From: Halichondria panicea
Taxonomy: Eukaryota > Porifera > Demospongiae > Suberitida > Halichondriidae
DNA length: 64,000 bases
Assembly (NCBI RefSeq): GCF_963675165.1
Contig: NC_087380.1
Location: 2,099,803-2,163,802 of the forward strand
Direction: 5' to 3'
A model generated the notes under the pieces. The model was not told where the DNA came from. It saw nothing but the letters and a program-made list of their open reading frames with translations, and did not search any database. The position numbers and the translations under genes are program-made. The number at the start of each line of letters is the position of its first letter. The first letter of the stretch is position 1. Below are positions 32,625 through 42,800 of the stretch, in pieces.

Positions 32625-35600
32625 GTAAGTTATCAGCTAAAACCCTAAATGTAAAAGGTTTGCACTGTATTCTACGGTGGCCCTGAGCGTTACTATTAGT
32701 TCACCTTAGCTACTTGATAGTTCACCTACCTTAGCTACTTGATAGTTCAACTACCTTAAGTTTGTAAGTTCAACAACCTTAGCTACTTGATAGTTCGCCT
32801 ACCTTAGCTACTTGATAGTTCGCCAACCTTAGCTACTTATAGTTCACCTACCTTAGCTACTTCGAAGTTGACCTTTGAACTGTATGTTAATGCTGCTGGA
32901 GCCATGCGACTCAATATAAATGAGAGCTCCATGTATATATACAGGTACTGAGGATTATCTGCAGCCGGTTAGTGCTATACCCTATGGGTAACAGCAATGC
33001 AAGATGAGAGTACCACACTTGATTCATTTGGAAGTTACATGTTATTCACAATACTAGCTAGTCTAATAGCTTGGGGCAATAGAGCTATATAGGATTAAGA
33101 GACCTTTTTCTTCTCTTCCCCCTCCCCTCTGAGAAAAGGTCCGGCCCCAGACTAATACAACACATGCAGTTCAAGTTGTTCACGTTTATATCTTCTAATC
33201 CCATCGCAGCACAATAATTCTGTACTATACAATGGTTCTGGTGTGGTACTCTAGTCTTGCATTGCTGTTAGATAATCCTCAGTACCTGTATACGTGCATA
33301 TGTAGCTCTCATTATTGATCTCTAGTCACTATGTACAGTACGGCTACAGCAGCATTAAATAGAATTAACATGCAGTTCAAAGGTCAACTGCGAAGTAGCT
33401 AAGGTAGGTGAACTATCATCAAGCAGCGAAGGTAGATGAACTATCAAGTAGCTAAGGTAGGCGAACTATCAAGTAGAAGTACCCAGTAGCTAAGGTAGGT
33501 GAACTACCCAGTAGCTAAGGTAGGTGAACTATCAAGCAGCGAAGGTAGATGAACTATCAAGTAGCTAAGGTAGGCGAACTATCAAGTAGCTAAGGTGAAC
33601 TAATAGTAACGCTCAGGGCCACCGTAGTATTCTAATTCAAGCATATTACTGGTACATTAAGTAAACATTCACACTACACACAGCTATTCAGTGTCCTCCT
33701 CTGGAACCCATTAGCAATAGTTTCATCAACTACGCTCCCGGCAACACACCTGCATATGATCTGAGCACTGTGGCCACTTATGCCTGTGACGCTGGGTTTG
33801 TTTTGGACCTCTCCCTGGGGGGATCTGAGATGAGAACTTGTATGGATGATAATGGACTGGATGCTATTGGAGTGTTTGATAGACAGGCACCAAGCTGTGT
33901 CTGTAAGTTAAGGTTACTATTATAGACGGGTAGTCATTTTAGCGTTTTCAGATTTTTCTCGTACTAATTTGGTAGATTTGTAGCTAATTCATTAGCACAA
34001 TAATTATTTGGTTCAATGGAAAGTTTGGAGTCAGGTACAGATAAAAAAGGGCTAGCTTGCTTAGCATATTCTCAAAAGTACATTTTCATTACAAAAAAGA
34101 GTTTTTTCATAATCATTATTAGCGCGGACTTAATTTAGCCTTAATATTTGCTACAGTTAGTACCTATTTAATAGTAACATAGTATATGGTAGCTCCCAAG
34201 CTTCATGCTTTTTGTATACTGAGAGTCTGATTTTGTGACGGATTTTACTCTCTATTTCCATTCCTACAGCCATTATGTGTCGTTCTCTACCAGCCATTAG
34301 CAATGGTATGATCTCCTACTCTCCTGATGTCATTCCTGACTATGACCTGGGAACTGAGGCAACCTACACTTGTGAGGCTGGGTTCTATCTTGAGGGTAAT
34401 GAGGTACGAGTGTGTATGGATGATGATGGAATGGACGCTATTGGAGTGTGGAGTGGTCGGGAGGAAAGCTGTGTCCGTAAGTTGCACTCTGTATTATATT
34501 AGTGTTGGTTGATATGTTTTCTTGTCATGTGGTATTATATTATCACAGCTATCACTTGTCCTCGTCTCCCTAATCAAACCTACACTTCAATAACCTACTC
34601 TACTGACATCACACCACCTTTCCCCTTTGGAACACGAGCAATGTACACCATCAGCTGCCCTGAGGGCATGGAGAGGGATGGAAGAGATGATGTGAGGACT
34701 TGCACTAGTGATGGACGTAGTGCAGTGGGTGTGTGGAGTGGAACTGCTCCAATCTGTGCAGGTATAACATTATTTCCTACATACGATAACTAAGCACTGT
34801 TTAATTCTACTTTACTTATCTTATACATGCATACCGATCTAAAGACTTGCTTCATTTTTGGGGTCTACAGTTCAGAAGGTGTATCTATCTCATGGGAACA
34901 CACACTACTATACCAACAACACTGCCATCATAATTTCAAGCATTATGACAACAGATGACACATCCTTGACCTGTCAAACTGACTCAGCCACCTGCTGTAG
35001 AGGTGTAGACAATCCAGCTGGAGCTAATGGTTTTGGAGAGTGGCTGTTCCCTAATCAAACAATGATTACTCGGAACAAAGTCACTGGTGATGAGTTTTAC
35101 TCAGTCAGAAACTTTCAGATTGTCAGACTCTATCGTCAAGGTGATATCCAGTCTCCACTGGGACGCTACTGCTGTAGAATATCCGACAGTGCGAGTGGAG
35201 TGTTGAGGATATTCTGTGCTAATCTTGTTGGTGAGTTTATCGTAAACAATGTAAACTATGTCATGATTTTTTTGTGACAGAAAACAACATTCGATGTCCC
35301 TCTGACTCGGTGATGGTTACCACTAATGGGATAGTCTCATTCTCTAGTCCAGTGGAAGGTGGCAGTTACGTGTATGGAACTGTGGCCACCTTTTCTTGTT
35401 CTCCTGGTTTTAGTCTTGATGGTACCTCAACTAGAACATGTGAGACTGAACAGGGAACATTTAGTGGCACCACCCCATCTTGTATAGGTGAGAGAATACC
35501 ATCATGTACTGTGATCACGCCATTACATACAACCACAGCAATCACCTGCTCTACTGGCCCTAATGATGTTGCCAATGGGGTGATTGTCTACTCCAGTGAC

Positions 35601-38595
35601 ACACCTCCACCTTATGACTATGGAACAACAGCTATGTATGAGTGTGACCCTGGGTATGAGCTAACAAGTGGACCCAGTAAGAGAATCTGTACTGGTGATG
35701 GTAACAGCTCAGTAGGATATTGGAGTGGAAGTATCGCAGTTTGTTCAGGTACTATAATTATACTACTGCATGAATGCAGCTAAAATACAACTCTACACAC
35801 ATTGTGTAGACATTGATGAATGCTCTGGTACTGCTCATGGCTGTGATCATATCTGCACCAACACTCCTCCTGGATCATACACCTGTGACTGCAACTCAGG
35901 ATATCGACTAATTGCTGCTGATGGAAGAGGATGTATGTTAATATCTACCACTATACTTATATCAGGAGCACTTGTTTATTGCTCGAGTTTGGGGCCACAA
36001 CAAAGTATGTGGAGTGTTGACAGTAGCTTGAGTCAATCCTCCACTCACTGAGCACCACTTTCTTGGATCGATTAGAGTACATTGGAATGGAGACTTGGAA
36101 ATCTGCATGAGTGTTCATTTCCTCAGGACAATAATGATTATTAGTAATCAATCTCTATAGGTGATGATATTGATGAGTGTTCTGAACTGTCCAACATCTG
36201 CCACCAAGTGTGTACCAACACTGAGGGATCATTCACCTGTGGATGTGAGGCAGGATATGTGCTGGACACTGACAGAGCATCATGTTCTGGTATATTGGTT
36301 CTGCTATTTTTGTGCGTGTTTTCTAGTTGCATTCTTATAGGTATCACCTGCTCTGAATCTGCTGTCCGCAGTGATATTGCTGGCAATGGGATGATTGTTT
36401 ACTCCAGTGGCAGCACAACTCCACCCTTTGACTATGGAACAACAGCTACGTATCAATGCAACAACGGATATAGTCTAGCGAGTGGAGACAGTGTGAGGAC
36501 CTGTACTGGTGATGGTAGGAGTTCAGTGGGAGAGTGGAATGGTGCTGCTCCTCAATGTTCACGTATGTTCTATTATTGCAATTGATAATGTCTCATGATA
36601 ATGTACACACACAGCTGTGGACTGTGGGACTCCTCCGTCTATTACCAATGGATCTCGTGGGATACCAACAACCACAACATTCACAGGGACAGTGACCTAC
36701 AGCTGTAATGATGGATATACACTATTTGGGATTGCTACAAGTACTTGTCAGGCAAATGCAACCTGGAGCAGACCACCAGAATGCAGAGGCATGCATGTCA
36801 CGTGCACATTCATGATCAGTGTTTACATTTTAATAGCTGTACACTGAGTAAACATGCATAGTACACATGTAGTTTGTTGTTTGTTGTGAGCCTTTACAGA
36901 ATATTTTCCGTTTCTCTCAACTGATTGTATTATTACAGCTAATGCAACTGCAATGGCCTGTACTGATCTGATGGATCTAGTCAATGGACATATTTCTTAC
37001 GATATGGAGACCATTGATAACAGACCAGTGGACACTGTGGCCACCTTCACCTGTGTCACTGATTACACTCTCAATGGAGACACCACCAGGACTTGTGAGA
37101 GTGATGGAATGTGGAGTGGGTCAGATCCAACGTGTGATGGTTGGTGGCTTTAATTTTGTCGAGCATTATTGAATGTTGTATTCTCCTGCAGCTATTATTG
37201 AGTGTTCTCCTCTACCGACCATTACCAATGGCACCATATCTTATTCTCCTGATGTCACCCCTGACTATGACCTGGGAACTAAGGCAACCTATACTTGTGA
37301 GGCTGGGTTCTATCTTGAGGGTAGTGAGGTACGAGTGTGTATGGATGATGATGGAATGGATACCATTGGAGTGTGGAGTGGTCAGCAGGCTAGCTGTGTT
37401 CGTAAGTTATCAGTGAAAGCGGTTAGCAATTTGACAATGTATATTGTTTGTTTTGCCATGCAAGGGAATATTTTCCACTACGTTAGCTATATAATTAAAT
37501 AAGTACTGTACCACCTATATATATCTGCGTGATAATACGTAATAATTATTGATTGAAGACTGGTTCTTGTTTCCCCAGTCGTCCCCCCTTCTGTACGCTC
37601 AGTATTGTTCCAACTCAAACTCACTAACATCAACAACTGTCCTGACTGGGTGGTGAGTGCTACTTACAACTAAAGCAAACTAAATAATAAATTCTCTCTC
37701 TACACAGGACCAGGATGGGAGGATAGAAGCTGTGATGAGCACGTTTGCTGCCGAGATGGAGAGTCACTGTGGGTGTGGCTTCTCAAGCATGGTCATGACT
37801 GCCCCTCTCTTCCGCTGCTTCCCTGGGTCAAGCACAGCTGTCACATTTCGAGCCACTCTGTCCGATTCCAGGCTCCTCACTCCCATACAGGACTGGATAC
37901 AAACCAATGGATTCATTCCCATTCAGAATGTACTGATTGAGGTGGACAAGTCTTGTCCAGTGGAGATATCGAGCCTTGCAGACACAGAGTGCACCAATCA
38001 GCCTACAGCTGCAGGAAGCAGTGACATAACTGCTGTGGTCGGTGGAGTGGTGGGAGGAGTTGTAGGGGTGGTCATTGTCGTTGTGGTGGGCATTGTCATC
38101 ATAGTGATTGCTGTACTGGTGTTCAAGAGCAGGAGAGAGAATTCGAAACTGGCCGTCCACAGAAGAACAAAGTGAGTCAATCAATTTATGTTACTCCACC
38201 GTCAAATGATTATGAATTCTACAATATATACTATTATACTATTTTGCATTCCTCCCCCTCCCTCTAGACCTGACCTACCACCAGCATCGCTAAAGGGTGT
38301 TGTTAATACTGGTGAGATACAATCATACGATATGATGGAAATGGGTCACGAATATGAGGAAGTGTCCAAGTTCCAACGAGCCGTTGATGGAGAGTATGAG
38401 ATCATTGGAGCACCCTCACAGACAACTGGCTCAGATAGCAAGACTCCTATAAAGACTGAGTCATCACCACCCACTCCACCCACACCACAACCCTCAGAAG
38501 CGACTAAAGCTCCCGGAAATGATATTGAGTTTACAGAGTGTGTTGCTTACAGCACGACCACCCACAGTCGCCCCCCACAGCCTACAGGCTTATGA
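30847..38595 (+). CDS. receptor C: SP-Ig-CCP(8)-Ig-CCP(2)-EGF(2)-CCP(4)-membrane domain-TM-Tyr tail
   Basis: The cleanest copy: joined exons total 4,746 nt, 1,581 residues plus stop, with no frame break seen. Fourteen CCPs, two Ig-like and two calcium-binding EGF-like exons. Start at [20 protein letters not shown]. One intron (36789-36938) appears to use a GC donor. A foldback element sits in the intron 32625-33683. Architecture (CCP and EGF mix, one TM, phosphotyrosine tail) suggests a cell-surface recognition receptor signalling through SH2 proteins. Its ligand cannot be deduced. Confidence 0.85.
32674..33625. mobile_element. foldback element with minisatellite arms and target duplication
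   Basis: Ends ACGGTGGCCCTGAGCGTTAC and GTAACGCTCAGGGCCACCGT are inverted. Both arms consist largely of a roughly 25-bp repeat (ttagctacttgatagttcaccta at left, its complement at right). Flanks tgtattct (32666-32673) and agtattct (33626-33633) are an 8-bp target duplication with one mismatch, hAT-like in length. No ORF. It lies in an intron of receptor C. Confidence 0.85.
33684..35748 (+). CDS. receptor C: CCP6-8, Ig-like 2, CCP9-10
   Basis: Exons 33684-33902 ([20 protein letters not shown]), 34270-34476 ([20 protein letters not shown]), 34549-34761 ([20 protein letters not shown], with GMERDGRDD), Ig-like 2 34871-35230 ([47 protein letters not shown]), 35281-35487 ([20 protein letters not shown]) and 35539-35748 ([20 protein letters not shown]). 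Same order of subtypes around Ig-like 2 as in A, D and E. The intron 33903-34269 is AT-rich and starts with a fragment (gacgggtagtcattttagcg) like the MITE end at 23881. Confidence 0.85.
35810..36289 (+). CDS. receptor C: two calcium-binding EGF-like exons
   Basis: Exons 35810-35932 and 36161-36289. The first reads [40 protein letters not shown] and G with its last Cys codon split across the intron (T plus GT). The second reads [40 protein letters not shown] and C. DIDEC starts, six cysteines and the aromatic G-Y motif define cbEGF repeats, which stiffen ectodomains with calcium. They occur in no other paralogue of the window. Confidence 0.85.
36341..37401 (+). CDS. receptor C: CCP11-14
   Basis: Exons 36341-36562 ([20 protein letters not shown]), 36615-36788 ([18 protein letters not shown]), 36939-37139 ([20 protein letters not shown]) and 37192-37401 ([20 protein letters not shown]). 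The second exon ends TGC AGA G followed by gcatgc, where paralogues have gtacat, so splicing needs a GC donor or the exon is skipped. Confidence 0.8.
37579..38171 (+). CDS. receptor C: membrane-proximal domain and TM helix
   Basis: Exons 37579-37652 and 37708-38171. Reads [73 protein letters not shown] and a TM of [20 protein letters not shown] type followed by KSRRENSK. Two residues are inserted before the stop-transfer end relative to B. Confidence 0.75.
38268..38595 (+). CDS. receptor C: cytoplasmic signalling tail
   Basis: Reads [17 protein letters not shown] (YDMM is again YxxM), [19 protein letters not shown] and TECVAYSTT, ending QPTGL. Tyrosine spacing is identical to A and B. Confidence 0.8.
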
Positions 38596-39893
38596 ACTAT
38601 AACATGAAACTGCAAACTAGTTGACTGCTCTAGTAATTGATAGGATAATTTACATTTATGTGCTTGTATATATTTGCATGGCTATTATATACATATTTGC
38701 ATGTTCAAAAGATCTCTGGTCATTTATACGTTAAACGTTCTTGCATGGTTAATGTCATCACCATGTACTTCGTTAATATGACGAGGTATCCTCATGTGTT
38801 ATGTTTAGTAACCATTCCCACCACTGTGTATATATCGACACATTGGTATCATGAGACGATAGTTTTGACATTCAGTTGTGTGCTTAGAGGGAGTGGTTTG
38901 TGCTTGCTTTCAATGTGATAGAGTGCTTTAGTGTTTATTGTGAGCATTGCTTGTTGTGTTGCCCTGAGGCAATGATTTTGCACCTCTCAATATATACCTA
39001 TAGGGCTGTGATCAGATAGAACTCTAGCAAATGGTGCATGTTACCTTTGCTCCATCCTAGTCAAACTGCTGATACTACCTACTCATGTATATATATATAT
39101 ATATACATGAGATCTACATGGTAGTAGAGACTACCTGTATACTATATTGTGCAATCATGTATACTACTTTGTTTTGAAGTCATAATTATAACCACCCACC
39201 TCACCTCAGGTGGTTCTCGAGACATGCTCACTGGCATCATGGTAAACCTTTCCTGGTTCGACCCAAGGATAATGTGGAGGAGTCCTCAACCATGCCTTAA
39301 TTGTCACACACACAATAATGCACTTAGTTTTGAAGTCATCCCCCTCCCCCTTCTCTTAGGAGAGATGGTTCTCGAGACATGCTCACTGGTACACCCAACG
39401 GGACCTTCCTGGTTTGACCCAAGGGTAATGTGGAGGAGTCCTCAACCATGCCTTGTCACACACATGTCCATGCAGATTAATTTTGTTGCAGTACCTCTTG
39501 CATTCTAAATGAACTATGCATCTGATTTTCGATCACTATTTTCAATTATCCCCCGTGCAGAGATGGAAGGAGGTTCACCATTCAAATTTGACTCTCTGCT
39601 CAGTTTATTCTGTACTATGCCACCAACACGATGGAGAAACACAACCCTGAACTGGAGACAATGCTTAGATACCCTGCATTCCATGTGGACAGGGGCCGTT
39701 AGTAACTGAACTAGCAGCTGTACAGTATTGTATGTGTATAGTGTAGGATTCTCTTTCTGTGTATGTGCTGTATGTATGTGGGTGCATGTACACTTTTGAT
39801 GTGTGGAAGTTACAATCACAATTTCAGACTTCCTGTTGTCATCAGTTAAGTCAGTTTAACTTTAATTTGCCATTGGAGCATATGAATTAAAGC
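38596..39893 (+). pseudogene. intergenic C-D: 3' flank and p85-like SH2 relics
   Basis: The shared 3' flank (38700-39060) is followed by two SH2 first-half relics, about 39210-39310 and 39362-39470, and a terminal-exon relic 39561-39702 in which the FKRIPVYRDPAGGYGF segment is deleted. The 39.4-kb copy reads RDGSRDMLTGTPNGTFLV and then TGA where the FLVR arginine CGA belongs. Two first halves in one spacer suggest local re-duplication. An ACTTCCTG motif at 39828-39835 precedes receptor D. Confidence 0.6.
39828..39835. promoter_or_regulatory. ETS-like motif upstream of receptor D
   Basis: ACTTCCTG followed by TTGTCATCA, 66 bp before the ATG. Confidence 0.3.
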
Positions 39894-42800
39894 ATGAAGA
39901 AGTTACAAGGTGACTGTGTCTTCTGGCTGGTCCTTCTGACTGGAGCTGCTCAGCTCCTACTAGTATGTGGAGAGGATTCACCTGGTATATACGTATAATT
40001 ATGTTCAACTTTCATCTACCAACCTATACTTGTCTCTGGGTTTCATAGTTCGGCAGTATGTGGATATCATTGCTCTAGTATACATGTATATTCATGGCTA
40101 TCTGTACGTCAATGTTCATGCATGCATGTAGTGTTCGTAATTACCCCGTGCATGTGAGATCCTTTTTACAATCATGGTCGATCATTACCCACTCTTTGAG
40201 TTCGCTGTGATTCCTGCATGCAGTAAAATTAATCAGTAATGCAAAAATGTTCATTATGTTATAATGGGTGCATAAAAGCTATTGCTAATAGCTAGTAGCT
40301 TTATGTTATGTTGCTTTGACACCTCCACCGAGGCATCAGCACCCGCGGTGCTTTCATTTCTATAGCCATACAGTGTCCAGATTTGCTACCAATTCCGAAT
40401 GGATCGATAGAATATGTTGAAGATAATGATGCTCCATTTGACCTGGGTACCATGGCGACATACATGTGCAACGATGGTTTCTTACTAGATGGAGACGATG
40501 AGAGGAGCTGCACTACTGGAGAAGCAGGAACTGGTAATGGGGTGTGGACAGGCCAAGAACCACAATGTGTTTGTAAGTTGGCAATTTCATTGCTCAGAGA
40601 TTTAATGCAGCCCATTAGCTATTCAGTGTCCTTCCCTTGAGACGATTACCAATGGAGTCGTCATGTACGCTCCCGACACCACACCTAACTATGATTTGGG
40701 CACTGTGGCTACTTATGCCTGTGACCCTGGGTTTGTTCTGGACCTCTCCCTAGGGGGATCTGAGATGAGAATGTGCGTGGATGATAATGGACTAGATCCT
40801 GTTGGAGTGTTTGATAGACAGGCACCAAGATGTGTCCGTAAGTCTCTTTTGGTCTAGTTTCCAAAAGTTTACAATGCGAATTTCAGATTCAGTCCAAATT
40901 CTTTCTCACATGCTGAACTTTCTTTCATTTAATAACCATGCACATGCATGCAGGTATCATTTGCCAACCTCTTTTCCCTTACTCCTTATACTCTTCAAAC
41001 TTCTTCGAGCTACACCACTATAGTTATACAAATCCTTCAACATACATACTTGATTTTTTTTTCTATTGAGTGTCCTCCTCTAACACACTACACACACTAC
41101 ACACACACACTTACACCACAGCATAAAAAATTAGCCGACTCCTTCGAACTTCTTCGAGCTACACCACTATAGTTATACAAATCCTTCAACATACATACTT
41201 GATTTTTTTTTCTATTGAGTGTCCTCCTCTAACACACTACACACACTACACACACACACTTACACCACAGCATAAAAAAATTAGCCGACTCCTTCGAACT
41301 TCTTCGAGCTACACCACTATAGTTATACAAATCCTTCAACATACACACTTGATTTTTTTTATATAGAGTCTGGGATTTACACCCTATTTCCATTTGTACA
41401 GCCATTGAGTGTTTTCCTCTAGTAAGTTTGTATTTGTATGCTCAGTATTTGTCATATACACTTAATTCCTTACTGATAGACAGGAACCAAGGTATATCCG
41501 TATGAAGTTGCTATACAGAAATGATTATTCCCATGCAGCTATTGAGTGTCCTCCTCTAGCGGGCATTACCAATGGATTCATCACCTACACTATTGACAAC
41601 ACACCTAACTATGATCTGGGCACTGTGGCTACTTATGTCTGTGACGCTGGGTTTGTTCTGGACCTCTCCCTAGGGAGATCTGAGATAAGAACTTGTATTG
41701 ATGATAATGGACTTGATACTATTGGAGTGTTTGATAGACAGGCTCCAAGATGTGTCCGTAAGTCTCTTTTGGTCTTGTTTACAGAAAATTTCAGTAATTC
41801 TACTATCATTAATTTCAATAACCACATGCAGGTAACATTTGCCAACCTCTTTTCCCTTACTCCTATGGTATGATAACATATCATCATGAAATTCCACCTT
41901 ACTCATACGGAACACGAGCACAGTATGTTGTCTCATGCCCTCCCGAACTGGAGAGAAGAGGAGGAGATGATGAGAGGACCTGTACCACTAATGGAAACAG
42001 TGCTGTGGGGGTGTGGTCTGGAGCTGCTCCCATCTGTGCAGGTTTGCAGTGTACATGTGTGTACAAAGTTGAAACATCTTCTCTTGTATAGCTCGAGGGA
42101 TTTTCCTATCATTTCAAGGAACAACCTACACTACGAACAACAGTAATATTGTATTCACTAGGATTGAGGCTACAAATGACACATCCTTGACTTGTCATAC
42201 TGACTCAACCACCTGTTGTAGAGGTGTTGACAATCACTCATCTTCTAGGGGTAATGGAGAGTGGCTGTTTCCTAATGGAACAAGTATTGTCCTGAGGAAG
42301 AGAGTCCTCCCTGATGATGGGTTCTATTATACAAGGTTTCATCAAGCCATCAGACTGTATCGTAATAATAATATCCAGACTCCACTGGGAACCTACTGCT
42401 GTAGAATACCTGACAGTGGTGGAGTGACAAGAACTATTTGTGCTAACCTCATTGGTGAGTACTAGTGTTGTATAAATAGGTATTATTTACTTGTTACTAC
42501 TACAGACAACACCATTCGATGTCCCTCTGACTCGGTGATGGTTCCCACTAATGGGACGGTCTCATACTCTAGTCCAGTGGAAGGTGGCAGTTACGTGTAT
42601 GGAACTGTGGCCACCTTTTCCTGTTTCACTGGTTTTGGCCTCAGTACTCTTGAGACTATAACATGCACAGGAACAAATGATGCTGAAATGGAAACCTTCA
42701 ATGGCTCTAGTCCAACATGTGATGGTGAATATAGTCATAAAGCGTAGTTGCATAATCATATCTCTTAGTGATCACTTGCTCTGCTCTTCCTAATATTTTC

